Below, one piece after another: positions 1-12,255 of a stretch of 64,000 nt of DNA; the first letter of the stretch is position 1; every line of letters begins with the position of its first letter. Position numbers and translations under genes: made by a program. The notes beneath the pieces are model-generated. The model was not told where the DNA came from, did no database searches, and was given only the letters and a program-made list of their open reading frames with translations. This DNA is from Cordilura impudica. Taxonomy: Eukaryota > Arthropoda > Insecta > Diptera > Scathophagidae. The DNA is taken from NCBI GenBank assembly GCA_963682025.1, contig OY821520.1:84919965-84983964 (forward strand), read 5' to 3'.

Positions 1-32
1 CGAATAAATCTATAAAGAAATAACATAAATAC

Positions 33-3000
33 CTTATGACAAACTGCGCATTTGTTATCTGCTAGGAGTTTCCTTTTCACACCAATTGGTTGGTACAGGC
101 GCCCGGGTTTGGGTGAAATTACTGTAGGTGGAGGACTTTCCTCGACGACCTGTTCTTGTTTTGTGTCATTTTTTCCAGAATTGTCTTCTAAGTAATCAAC
201 TGGTAGCACAACGGCTTCAACGTCTTTAAGTTCGGTATTCGACAAATTCAATTCATTCCTAACATCGAAATCATCATCGTCTTGAGTGTTATTACAAAGA
301 ATTTCTATATCGAGGGAGTTTATTGTACTCATGGTTTCTTTTGCGTTATCTTCATCGTTTTGGCTAACCTCATCTACCATGTATTCGTAATCACTTAGAT
401 ATTCAGCAATCATTGAATCGTCTTCTACCTCATAACTTTTCGTTACATATTGATTTTGATTAATTTGTTTATCATTATTGATCGGTTTTAGATTTGTATT
501 GGATCCACTTTCTTCCATAAATTTTAAAAATCCTAAATCTTTATTTTGTTTATACTTTGTTTCATATAGATACATATAGAAATCTTTTTTGACTTTGTCT
601 GTATGAGTTCTCTTATGACAACAGAACCGTGTACTACTGGCATAACGTTTATCACAAATAGGGCACTTAAAAGCTTTTGCGTTGGCATGGAATTTTTGAG
701 CATGAGCAATCAGATCGTTTTGTGATTTACACACCTTGAAAAAATAGATATATATGAAAATATATATTTAAATAATTTAAAAGAAAGAGATTTTTTCTGA
801 AATACCTTCTCACAAACTGCACATTTATTGACATAGTGCATCACTAAATGATGTTTGAAAAACTCATCGTCGGCCATGGTTTTCTTGCAATAAGCACAAG
901 ATTTTAATTTCAAGCAATTCTTTTTATGTAAAATCCAAGACGTTTTACCGCAAAAAACAGCACTACAAGTTTGACATTGAAAAGCTTTACCCTTGGGATG
1001 AAATTCTCTAGCATGTTTAGCCAGATCTCGCTGGGAATTGCAGATCTGAAAAAGAATACATTTTTATAAATTGCTAAAAAAAAAAAAAATAAATATTAAC
1101 TTAATACCTTATTACAGACTGCACATTTGTTTACATAGTGAAGCCTTAGGTGAGTTTCTAAACTTTCAGTGTCTGCAAAGATTTTTTCACACAAAGAACA
1201 CGCAATCGACTGCAGGCAAATCTGTTGGTGTTTTTTTACATCAGCCTTATGTTTATAGGTTTTTTTACATTGAAAACAGGAGTAAGGACGTGCATTAGTA
1301 TGAGATGTCAAATGGTGAATAAGTTTTGAATGGATTCGAAAGGACTTGGAGCAAATTTCACAAGTAAACCTTTTCTCAATATCCATGTGGGTCTTTTCAT
1401 GGTCACGCAAATGTGATTTATGTTTAAAGGTTTTTCCACAAAATGTACAAACGAGAGGTCGGTCAACAGTATGAGAGATTAAATGTAAATTTAATCGATG
1501 CATGGTAGGGAACCTTTTTGAACATAACTCACAAATACAATTCTTTTTTGCAACACCACCAGTAGCATTGGACTTTTTACTGTTTTTATTTTCATTTGAT
1601 GATGTGTTTTTATAGAATGACTCTTCATCTACATCTTCATAATGTTTGTTAAGATGCATTTTTAAATCTTCTTTGCTACTGAAATGTTTCAAACAAAATT
1701 CACATTTATGTTTTTTTGTTATTTCGTTATGGATTCGACTATGTCTTAATAATTTTTGTATATTGGAAAATCGTTCTTTACAATAACGACATTTTAATGA
1801 CTTGCGACTATGATGATGTTCTTGGGCATGTTTGATTAAATCACGCTGGAAAATGAACATCTAAAAGCAAAGGTTATAAATTTTAAATATTTCTTTAAGA
1901 ACAAATACAAATTATCTCAAATACCTTATTACAAACTGCACATTTGTTGTTTGTCTGTATTTGTCTTTTCACACCGTGTCGTTTTGTTGTTTTCTTGTTG
2001 ATGCGATTATCATTGTCAGTAATCGGTTTTTGTTGGAATTTAGTATTAGTGGTGGTATCTTTTGAACGCTTAACAGCAGGATGAACTAATTCGGTTGATA
2101 TACATTCGGTTTTACATATTTCCAAGAGATTCTTTCCGTCGATAGAGTCATTATCCGAATATATTATTTTGCTGTCTTCTATAATGGAGCTTTCGTGGTT
2201 TTCATTATCTTTTAGAGAAAGTTCGTCATTTTGGCAAAACTTGTTAGAAAGATCGAAACGAAGTGGACTTTCAACATTATTTGATTCTTTATTTGCCTCA
2301 CATTTAACAGTGATGAACTCATCCTCTTCTAAGTCTATCATTTTATGGTTTTCTATGGGGTTTTCATACAATGATGATGTGGACTGCAGGCAAATATTTT
2401 GATGAGTCGTTAAATTAATGTTGTGCTTGAAGGATTTTCCACACAAAGAATTCAATTTTAAGTGGGTAATTCTTTCGTGTCTTTTTAAATGACTGTTATA
2501 TTTATAGGTTTTCTCACAAAGCGAACAAGTATAAGGACGTTGAACAGAATGAACTTTTACATGATACTTTAAAGATGAAATGCAAGTAAAGGACTTGGAA
2601 CAAAACCTACAAATAAGTCGGTTTCTACATTTGTGGATTCTTCTATGATTCGCTAAAGTTCTTGCATTCGAAAAGCTTGCAGTACAATAACGACATTTAA
2701 AAGTTTTACTATTGTTATGAAATTGTTTTACATGTTTAATAAAATCTCTCTCGTAGTTGAACATCTAAAAATATTTTTTTTTAATTTTCATCAGTGTTAA
2801 CTAAAGTATTTTATAACTACCTTATCACAAACAGCGCACTTGTAGCTAAGTTGTTTGTCATTACTATTTGCTTGACTCTCTGTTATATCACCATTTTCAG
2901 CGGCATGTTCTTTTAAAATAGAATTAACTTCTAAATGGTCAGAAACTGTAGGTTTTGTTTCTTCTTCATATGTGTATTTATTTTGAGACTCATTTTTTCT

Positions 3001-5160
3001 ATTCAAACCATCTATTGAGTCAGTATCCGAACAAAGTGCTAAATTAATAGTTTCTTTTTTATCTATTAAAGATATTGGAACATGCGGAAGAATATAGTCC
3101 ACGAATTGCTTTGACATGTCCGTGGTTTTATAGTTCTTAGATTCCATAGAAAGAAGGTTTTCTTCATGCGATTTTGAAATGTTAAAAATTGTTTCACAAG
3201 TTTTCGATGTCTCTTTCGTGTGTACATTTAGGTGATGGCTTAAATCACGTTTATCTTTATAGGACTTATTGCATATAGAACATGGGTAGGGACGTTCTCC
3301 AGAATGTACCATTAAGTGACGTTTCAAAACATCCTTGCGTACGAAAGGCTTGGAACAAAATATACAAACATTTTTCTTTTCTCCCTCGGATTTCAAAACA
3401 TCTTGCTAAGAAATAAAAACAAAATATATTTAATAAGTATTAGTATTTTTAAAAATATTACCAGTGTTTTAGCATTATTCGCATTATGAAAACATTATTA
3501 CTTACACTCTTAGAGAAAGCATGATTTTGTGGTCTTTCTGGCTTTTCAGTATCCGAATCATATGCTAAATTAATAGCTTCTTCTTTATCTATTAAAGATA
3601 TTGGAACATGCGGAAGAATATATTCTTCGAATTGCATTGAAACGTCCTTGGTGTTACAGTTATTAGATTCCATAGAAAGGTTTTCTTCATGCGATTTTGA
3701 AATGTTAAAATTTTTTAATTTTAAATTTTGGTCACAATTTTTCGATGTCTCTTGCGAGTGAACCTTTAGGTGATGTCTTAAATCACGTTTATCTTTATAG
3801 GCCTTATTACATATAGAACATGGGTAGGGACGTTCTCCAGAATGTACCATTAAGTGACGTTTCAAAACATCCTTGCGTAAGAAAGACTTGGAACAAAAAA
3901 TACATACATTTTTCTTTTCTCTCTCGGATTTCAAACCATCTTGCTAAGAAATTAAAACAAAATATATTTAATACGTTTAATATATTCAAAAATATTACCA
4001 GCATTTTATCATTATTCGCGTTATTAAAACAATCTTTCGTTGTCTCTTTCGAATGAACCTGTAGGTGATGACTTAAATTACGTTTATCTTTATAGGCCTT
4101 ATTACATATAGGACATGGGTAGGGACGTTCTCCAGAATGTACCATTAAGTGACGTTTCAAAACATCCTTGCGTAAGAAAGACTTGGAACAAAAGTTACAA
4201 ACATTTTTCTTTTCTCCCTCGGATTTCACACCATCTTGCTATGAAATAAAATCAAAATATATTCCATATGTGTTAATATGTTCAAAAATATTACCAGTGT
4301 TTTAGCATTATTCGCATTATGAAAACATTATTACTTACACTCTTAGAGAAAGCATGATTTTCTGCTCTTTGGGGCTTTTTTATAGGAACACGTTCTGCAT
4401 TGTGTTCCATTAAATGATTCTTTAAAGTGTTAAGAGAATTAAAGGATTTGGAACATAGTTTACAAGAATGAGTCGATTTCAACTTAAAGTGGGTCTTCTG
4501 ATGGACTTGCAAAAGGTACTCGTTTTTACAAGTCTTTTCACATAAAGGACAAGCGTAGATATGTTTTGTAGTATGTGACCTTAAGTGACGTCTCAATTCG
4601 TAGTTATTTTTAAAGTTTTTCGAACAAAATTCACAAACATGATTCTTTGACAAATTCTTTGACAAATCGTAATGAGTTTTTCTATGACTGACTAAAGTAC
4701 CTATTTTTGAAAAAACTTCACTACAATCAGCACACTTAAAAGCCTTATCATTGGGATGGTCGTCTATGGCATGTATAATAAGTAACTGCTGCGAATCGAA
4801 TATCTAAAAGATTTACATAGTTGACCAATTACACACAAATCAGCTTTACAATATTTTCCTAAATAAAGTACCTTATCGCAAACTGCACATTGGTTGTCCG
4901 TCTGCAGAAGCTCTTCACTATGTGGTCTTTGGCTCTCATTCCTAATGTTATTCTCGCGACTCGGTGTTTGTTGCGACTTTGTTGAATCTTCAACACACAC
5001 TATTTTAGAAAACTTACTTTTCATCTTTAGCAAACCACTGTCCAAATTTTGTTTCTCTTTGGTAACTATTCCACTTAAAACTTCTACTTGTTTATTAAAC
5101 ACTTGAACACAACAGTCTTGATCCTTGGCGTGGCCTTTCCCTTCTAGTTTAGGGTACAGA
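33..5160 (-). CDS. Poly-C2H2 zinc-finger protein, nine phase-0 exons, partial (3' end outside window)
   Basis: Exons read on the minus strand: A 5160-4872, B 4803-4339, C 4238-3999, D 3943-3506, E 3405-2821, F 2764-1925, G 1860-1108, H 1045-806, I 734-33. B to I have clear AG/GT borders and lengths divisible by three, so the model stays open through about 1,500 codons. Classical C-x2-C-x12-H-x3/4-H fingers number roughly 20; G alone has about seven. Exons A, E, F, G, H and I end in CAVC-x-K. The downstream exon begins with about ten residues ending in H-x4-H (for example IFDSQQLLII then H-AIDD-H), which completes the finger. The inferred role is nuclear, sequence-specific DNA binding; target unknown. 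Long acidic low-complexity linkers separate the finger blocks in D, E, F and I. No ZAD or BTB domain is visible. The true start is uncertain. It could instead be several tandem genes, but no stops or start codons separate the modules. Confidence 0.75.
2821..4238 (-). repeat. Tandem duplication of zinc-finger exons C, D and E with their introns
   Basis: Three consecutive exons start with the same peptide (QDG/QDV followed by KSE-x-EKKNVC) and encode the same finger pair. The nucleotide match is close and extends into the introns, including the TTGCTAAGAAAT acceptor side and the AAAAATATTACCAG donor side. The copies differ at their 3' ends. D ends at AGT|GTAAGT. C lacks that donor and ends 44 bases further on at CTG|GTAATA. 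E continues into a long acidic tail and the half finger CAVCDK. This looks like recent unequal exchange inside the gene. Exon B ends with the same segment as D. Confidence 0.75.
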
Positions 5161-5527
5161 CTTTAGAAAATATTTGAAAGTGGACTCATTCGTATGGTTT
5201 AATTTTTTTATTGCTGTGTTTTGTGATTTTTGTGTTTTCATATAACTTTTTTATGTTTCTTCTTCTTTATTCAAACAGTGATTCAAACAGTGATGCCAAC
5301 TTGGTGCTTTTGAAACAAATTGTTGTTGGCTTTATTAGCCAGAAAAATTATATATTTTATTTAATATAGGTTAGGTTGGCGCTAGCTCCTGCTAGACATA
5401 ACGACAGATTATTCCAAAGTAAAGATCCTTAAACAACCTATGACATCGCAAGTGATTTTAGGAAGAGCTATTTGATTTCCATCCTTAAAACTATCAAACT
5501 GTAAAATAACCAGAAAGAATGCACTTA

Positions 5528-6007
5528 GGTGCATAACCCAACTGCATGCTGAGACAGTTACCCCGAGGATTAAAAGTAATCACCGCAACGTGTTTTCTTT
5601 TACCCGGAAATAATAGAAGCGACGAAAACGAGGCTTAGTCGTTGAAATGTAAATTACTACTGAGAAAAGTAATATATAAAATTTCTCGCTTTATCTGAAG
5701 TGCTTAAATGTCTTATAGAATTTTTGACCACAATTTATATATCTTTCCATAACTTTTTGAATTTTCTCTTGAAGCCAAAAATTACGCATTTAGAAAGTTT
5801 CTATGTGCTTTTCATTCCCATCACTGGTTTAATAGTCACGCCATTCACAACAGGGATGATAACACAATAAGGTACATAACCTAACTGCATGCTGAGGAGC
5901 AGCCACGAGGATCGTGAAATAAACACCGAAACGTGGTTTCTCTTATCCGGAATAATAGAAGCGATGAGTCGACCCTTATTCGATGAATCGCAAATTACTA
6001 CTGTTAT
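5528..6007. repeat. Diverged direct repeat of about 135 bp (5528-5660 and 5870-6007)
   Basis: Both units share, in order, a block like AGGTGCATAACC / AGGTACATAACC, CAACTGCATGCTGAG / TAACTGCATGCTGAG, CCGAGGAT / ACGAGGAT, the segment around CCGGAA-ATAATAGAAGCGA, and AAATTACTACTG. They lie about 340 bp apart in the spacer between the zinc-finger gene and waclaw. No open frame is shared. They may be two copies of an unrecognised repeat; function unknown. Confidence 0.55.
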
Positions 6008-6009
6008 AA

Positions 6010-6535
6010 AGGTGCTATTACACGAAGTGTTTTTTACATATGTACTTTTTTATCCATATGAAATTCTTCATGTCTGTCAAAATTGTCTTTTAAGGTGCTA
6101 TTACACGATGTTTTTTTACATATGTACTGTCACCTTTTTTATCCATATGAAATTCGGCATGTCTGTCAAAATTGTCTTTTACATACGATTCATAATTTTT
6201 GGTATCACACGTGAATATGTATTTCCGTATGACATAACCTCTAAACGTAAACAACAGCTAATTCAATTTGTGAATTTACAAAAATTTATTGTTAAAAAAA
6301 ATTATATATATTTTAATTGTTGATTAATATTAAACAAATTATTTTTCTTTAAATATTAATCTTTATAATTTACTCTGTTTTTCTTTCGCCACAAGCAGTG
6401 TTGTATTTTCATATGTTTGACATGCCAAAATAGAACCTGCTCTAATTGAAAAATTTACATATGTCTTGCTAATGTGTAGTACATAGACAAAAAAATAAGA
6501 AAAACACAAGCAAAACACATAGTGTGAACGCAGCT
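6010..6535. mobile_element. MITE-like element with TAA target duplication (family member 1)
   Basis: The left end AGGTGCTATTACACGA follows TAA, and the right end (GTGTGAACGCAGCT on this strand) precedes TAA. The interior matches, in reverse orientation, the element at 43578-44068, including the stretch around CCACAAGCAGTGTTGTATTT. The left end is locally duplicated: GGTGCTATTACACGA recurs near 6095. A 3-bp TAA duplication fits a PIF/Harbinger-type origin, but no transposase is present. It lies in the promoter-side region upstream of waclaw. Confidence 0.55.
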
Positions 6536-7178
6536 TAAGTAGTTTTATGTATGATTCTATCTTAAATCTATTACATTTTAATATTAACTGAAATGCACCT
6601 AACATGTGTGGTGGGATATTTTTAACATATGTATTACAAAAAAAAAAAAAAAAAAAAAAACAATACAGTCGAGTTCGGTTACAACCACTCGGCTAGATCA
6701 GACGATTTAGTTCTTCAGAATAACCAAACCGACAAATTTTGTGAAAGAAATTGTTGGAAATCCATTAATAAAACTTTCCAGCACGTCATATTTTGAAATT
6801 ATGATATTTTATTTGTTTTTCCTCATTGTATTTTTGCAAAGCATTTATTTTGCCATGTTATTACGACTTATAGTCTCCCTTAAACAACCATTATCTACGT
6901 TATGGAGGTTAGGGACAGCTACTAAACACTTAAAACTAAAACGAGAGGTTGTGTTGCAAAGCTTTTCTTTTCTTTTAAAATTAATTTAAACAACTACTTA
7001 CTTTAAGATTTGCTAGAATAGTGTTATGAAATATGAAAGTTAATGCATTCATTATAAATGTTGGGAGCTATAAGGGTACTCCACTGTAATTAAGAAAACG
7101 TTTATAAAACAGCTGATTACAACACCGGCATGGATTTAAAGTATGTAACACTAGAGAAAAATTAAAATTTTGCTTAAA
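6536..7178. other. Upstream region of waclaw; AT-rich spacer
   Basis: Between the MITE and the waclaw start codon lie a run of about 23 A residues near 6640-6660 and otherwise AT-rich sequence. No TATA box or initiator could be assigned. The zinc-finger gene is transcribed leftward and waclaw rightward, so this spacer with 5161-6009 is the shared divergent promoter region. Confidence 0.4.
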
Positions 7179-9395
7179 ATGTTTAAAACATTTCAAATAT
7201 CATTATGGAAACTACAAAATAAACAATATCAATTACAGTAAGTAAAAAATTAAACAAAAGCATTAGAAAACTAAAACTTAATTTATTTTCGTAGGTTATA
7301 CTCTACCGTGCGGTTGCTAAGTTCCAAGGCTAATGCAAATGTAAACGACAATGTCAAAGATGATCAGTTGCAAGATTATGCCAATATACCAGTAGAACGA
7401 ATACGTAACTTTAGTATAATTGCCCATGTAGATCATGGTAAAAGTACTTTGGCCGATCGTCTGCTGGAATTAACCGGTGCTATATCACGTAATTCGGGCA
7501 GTCAAGTATTGGATAGTTTACAAGTTGAAAGAGAACGTGGTATAACCGTCAAGGCACAAACGGCTTCTATATTACATAAATATAAAAATCATACTTATTT
7601 ACTAAATTTAATTGATACGCCGGGTCATGTTGATTTCTCTAATGAAGTATCGAGGTCATTGGCTGCTTGTGATGGTGTCATATTACTAGTAGATGCTTGC
7701 CATGGCGTACAAGCGCAAACGGTAGCCAATTATCATTTAGCTAAGAATCGAAATTTGGCTGTGGTTCCAGTACTCAATAAAATTGATATAAAACATGCTA
7801 ACCCCGAAAGAGTGTGTAAAGATTTACAACAATTATTTGGTATAGAAACGTCTGAGGTGTTAAAGGTGACTTTTGTTAGAACTTGATATAAATATAAATT
7901 TTGCAATAAATTCAGTGTGATATTTTAGGTTTCTGCTAAATTGGGCATCGGTGTACCAGCTGTTTTAGATAGAGTCATTGAAGTTATTCCTTGTCCAAAA
8001 GTTGATCGTAATTCAGCTTTCCGGGCTTTAATATTTGATAGTTGGTTTGATCGTTATCGTGGTGCTTTGAATTTAATTTATCTTTTAAATGGTAAATTGG
8101 AAGTCGGTCAAGAAATACAATCATTAAATACCAACAAAGTGTATCCTGTTAGAAGTATATCGCTTCTTAGACCAGCTGAAACCGAAGTAAAGCTTGTGTA
8201 AGTAATGGACATAATTTTTCCCTGCTCATAATAAACTATTTAACATATCAGTGCTGCCGGTCAAGTAGGTCTCATTGCCTGCAATATGCGAAATAGTAAA
8301 GAATCTATTATTGGTGATACTTTACATTTGAAAAATGAGAAATGCACAGCTGTTGGCAGTTTTAAGCCACAACAACCCATGGTTTATGCCGGTATTTTTC
8401 CATCAGATCAATCTAAACATGTAGCTCTACGAAGTGCCATTGACAAGCTTATTCTAAATGATTCTGTAGTAACACTGAAAGTGGATTCTAGTCCTGCTTT
8501 GGGTCAAGGTTGGCGTTTAGGATTTTTGGGTTTGCTGCACATGGAAGTATTTTGCCAACGTTTGGAACAAGAATTTGGTGCAGAACCAATCATAACAGCT
8601 CCCTCGGTAACATATCGTGTGATATTGAAAAATCCCAAAATGATAAAACAAAATGGCACTGATACTATGGAAATATCCAATGCTGCTCTATTTCCTGAAC
8701 CTATTAACATCAAGGAATACTATGAACCATTGGTTAAGGGCACAATTATAACACCAAATGAGTTTGTTGGCCAAATTATCAGTTTGTGTGTCGAACGAAG
8801 AGGCGTCCAAGAAAGTTCTATAAATATCGATAATGAACGTATGCTTATGAATTACGTAATGCCATTAAGTGAAATCATTTTGGATTTTAATGATCGCCTT
8901 AAATCTCTTAGTTCCGGTTATGCCAGTTTCAATTATGAAGACTACGGTTATCATTTAACAAATTTGGTACGTTTAGATATTCACCTAAACGGTAAACCTG
9001 TTGACGAATTATGTCGTATTGTTCATGTATCAAAAGCCAAAGATGTAGGGCGTGATATGACTGCTAAACTAAAGGAGTTGATACCCAAACAAATGGTTCA
9101 GATAGCCATACAAGCATGTGTGGGCAGTAAAGTGTTGGCAAGGGAAACAATAAAAGCCTATCGTAAAGATGTCACCGCTAAATTGGTATGTAAATAGTTT
9201 ATGATATTGGTCCATTAATAATTTTTTATTATAATTCCACAACTGATTCCTTCCATCAAATTTTTATAGTATGGTGGTGATGTTACTAGACGTATGAAAC
9301 TTCTTAAACAACAGGCTGAAGGTAAAAAGAAAATGCGTCTGTTTGCGAATATACGTGTACCCCACGAAACCTTTATTAATGTCTTGAAGCGGTAA
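7179..9395 (+). CDS. waw: Mitochondrial translation factor GUF1 / LepA-type GTPase (waclaw orthologue)
   Basis: Five exons: 7179-7237, 7295-7865, 7929-8197, 8252-9185 and 9270-9395, all GT-AG with compatible phases, giving 652 aa. Residues 1-24 are basic and hydroxylated with no acidic residue, as expected of a mitochondrial presequence. G1 is AHVDHGKST at about 63-71, G3 DTPGH at about 127, and G4 NKID at about 181. The rest follows the LepA order, including [17 protein letters not shown] and a C-terminal lysine/arginine-rich tail ([11 protein letters not shown]). The family binds mitochondrial ribosomes and supports translation, especially under stress. Length and domain order match the family, and I see no frameshift. 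The ATG at 7179 is chosen because exon 1 is short and the next frame-compatible codons lie inside the GTPase domain. The AATAAA at 9495 probably serves its mRNA. Confidence 0.93.
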
Positions 9396-9494
9396 ACAAA
9401 GTCATAGAGAGAGAGCGAGCTTTATGATCATTATCCAGAGTTTGAACTAAATTTAAGACGCAACAGTAAGTTTCTTTGCATTTTTAATTTATTA

Positions 9495-9500
9495 AATAAA
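9495..9500 (+). terminator. Polyadenylation signal of waclaw
   Basis: AATAAA lies 100 bases after the waclaw stop codon, inside AT-rich sequence. It is the first canonical hexamer downstream of the gene. Confidence 0.55.
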
Positions 9501-9519
9501 TACTTATTCTTAATGTAAC

Positions 9520-10165
9520 TGAAGAAAAACCCACAGGACCGGAATATCTGTTAATTATATTTAACGTTTCCATTTCTTGATCACTTTGTGTAAGTTATAT
9601 TTAAGACAGACAGTACAAGCCCTTCTTGTTAGTACCAGTACGTTCTATGAATGACAATTAACAATTAATTATAAATTAATTATAACACTGGTTTACAGCC
9701 AAAAAATACCAAGAACGCCACATGCCTATATAAGTTAATTGGGAACTCATGAACGCGAACAACGCTGTATTTTTTTTTTCTAAGTACCGTTTTTTAGATA
9801 ACGGTACTTTTGTGTTTTTCGGTGTATGGTCCCACTCAAACCCTTGTGGATCCCAACCGAGTTCGATCGAGATAAATGGCATATCGTTGGCAAGGTAATT
9901 GAATGCCCTTTCTATCTGATAAGAAATGGCTGAGTTATGACACCTCAAAGTTAAAAATGTGGCTATTTTTGACGTTATTTTTTCAAAATTTTTCATTTTT
10001 ATTTCGTTTTTTTTTCTACGTTATAGTGAAGATCTGGAATGTTTTATATTTTTACCAAAACTATTTTACCAAATAGTTTATTTAATTACCAACATTTTAA
10101 GCGTAATTTGAATGAAATTTGGATGAAAAATAAAGTTTTTATTAAGGATTGTGTGGAACGACAAT
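9520..10165 (-). other. Probable 3' flank of the unclassified element gene; no gene seen
   Basis: On the minus strand this follows the decayed gene at 10170-11620. It holds a 106-codon open frame (9996-9676) that I do not recognise, and a small hairpin near 9785-9815 (AAGTACCGTT / AACGGTACTT). The frame is probably fortuitous or part of the repeat's non-coding tail. Confidence 0.3.
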
Positions 10166-10169
10166 ATTT

Positions 10170-11620
10170 TCATTTTCATTTGCGTTTCTTTTCGGATGGA
10201 TCTTCGCGAATGAGGAACCAACAATAGTCCGCCATCATTTGTTCATCCCACCAGCCTTTCTAACGTCTCTCGATTTCTTCCATTTCCTGGTGAAATCTTT
10301 CACTTTGTTCATCACTTTCGGAGCCCAAGTTCGTGGGGAAAATATCCAAATGACTGAATAAGAAGTGTAATTTAGGTGTCATATTTGAACCTAAAAGTTA
10401 AAAAGAATAAATTTTCAAATGATATCGGCCTTTTTGATATACATGTTTTCATTCAACGCTTACCAATGGCATTGAATTTTTGCAGTAATGTATCGATCTT
10501 AGCGTAATCAGTAGTAGTTTCCCAAAAAGTTGTGAACGATGTCCTGGAATGCTTCCCATGCCTCCAAATGAGCTGGACCTAAACACTCATTAAATGCTTG
10601 GTCACCGTACAGAGCCCGAATTTGAGGTCCATCACATATACCAACTTCAATTTTGCTCACTGTGGCTCTCGGAAATTTTTGTTTAAGGAAATTCATGGCG
10701 AGACTGTCTTTTGGTAACTTTTTCACAACATTTGTAAATAACCCAAGCTTAATATGTAATGGAGGAAGTATTATCTTCTCCTGAGGAATGAGTGGATCAT
10801 TTTTGATATTGTACTCTCCGAGCGTACGTCCACTTCGCTCGGGCCAAATTTTTCGGGTGTAGTGATTCTGACGGTGACGACTGTCCCATAGACATAAAAA
10901 ACAGGGAAACTTCGTATTGCCCCCTTGCAATCCAGATAGTATGGCAACTAATTTAAAATCAGAGCAAACTTTCCATTGATGTTGGTCATAATGTATGAGA
11001 TCGAGAAGTTCTTTCATTGCTTCATATGTTTCCTTTATGTGTTTTCCATATCCGATTGGAATTGATGGTTTCTTATTCCCTTTATGAAGCAAGACTGCCT
11101 TCAAACTATCCTTGCCTCCATCCAGAAAAAGACGCCTTTCCTCTGGGTCATAATTTTGTTGGAGAGCAGAGAAAAGACCACATATGTTGGCACAAAAACA
11201 AAAGTTTGCCGTTTTTGCGAAAAACTGTGCAAGTTGTTTGCTGCGATCACGGTAATATGTAACACGTGACTCAGGAGCACAATATCCCCACTGTTGCAAT
11301 CGTGATGCAAGTAATTCAGATTTCGATTTCGGCAAATACAAATCTCGGCACAAATCATTGAGCTCGGCCTGAGTAAGTAAATGGGGTTTCTTATTTGATT
11401 GCATTTCTGATCCACTGCACTCATCTGATGAATTTTTTATTGTTCTTTTTCGTATTTCTGTGGGGCCCGCTACAATCAGCTGCGGTTTGGGGCACGATAC
11501 TGAGTGCGGCACTGGCAAATGTGAAGAAACACTCTTGACTCTTACCAATTTTATTTAATATTGTTCGGCAGTTGTTACATGCACTCACTATTCGGCGTCC
11601 ACCTAATAAAAAAATCAATA
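10170..11620 (-). pseudogene. Unclassified transposon-like protein gene, frameshifted
   Basis: The main frame (11548-10508) contains cysteine-bearing and conserved blocks such as FPCFLCLWDSR, LPPLHIKLGL and GICDGPQIRALYG, then an FLGN motif. I remember this type from repeated, uncharacterised arthropod proteins but cannot name the family. After FLGN the frame breaks: a one-base shift near 10515 restores TTDYAKIDTLLQKFNAIG. A GTAAGC...TTTTAG intron (about 10462-10391) then joins to SNMTPKLHFLFSHLD and a SDEQSERFHQEMEEIE block, followed by a stop and then MMADYCW. So the gene was intron-bearing and has decayed by at least a frameshift and a stop. An upstream fragment reaches 11618. The reaction is unknown. 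No terminal repeats were identified. Confidence 0.55.
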
Positions 11621-12255
11621 CTCAAAGAAAATTTTTTCGATTTAATACATAATTGAACTCTGTAGAAAATTTTGTACTAATTTGATTTTTATTGAGAACG
11701 AATCTTAAAATGTATGCGACAAAATTTTTTTTATAGAAAAAATTCATATCTTACATGAGAATACCTTCATATAATTTTTTTATTTATTTTTTTTTTTGTT
11801 AATGGAAATCAAAACTCTATTACTATAAACCTATACCTGAAATAAAATTATTTATAATCATTCAACGGTTTAAAGGGCGTTATGTGCAATCAATTTGTAT
11901 GTATGAGATTATAATATTTATTATATGTACATTAGGGCTATAACCAAATTTTGGCCATAACACCACTTGCCTTTATTCTGAAAAAATTCTGAAATCCCGC
12001 AATTTATATTGAAAAATTACCACAAAAGAAAAACAATCCCGAAAAATCCAGTGAGCTCAATAAAGAAATTCCTGGGATTTGCAAATGTCGATCCCGCTTG
12101 GCATTCCTACTTCCCATCTACCTGCAGTTTTATGTGCATATTAGAGTCAGGTACGATTTTAATTTTTTTCGCTAAATAAAAAATAATAAAAATTATCTAT
12201 CTATTACGAATTCAACACATTTCGCAGGTGAGTTTTTTTCCATAATAACTTTTAA
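11621..12255. other. AT-rich intergenic DNA, nothing recognised
   Basis: No open frame, terminal repeat or family match was seen apart from poly-T tracts near 11780-11800. Confidence 0.4.

Noticed and set aside
6741..6989. 82-codon frame upstream of waclaw
   Set aside because: Leucine/phenylalanine-rich chance frame in AT-rich DNA, no motif and no splice partners.
10039..10361. Plus-strand frames beside the unclassified gene
   Set aside because: They are antisense shadows of the exon encoding MTPKLHFLFSHLD.
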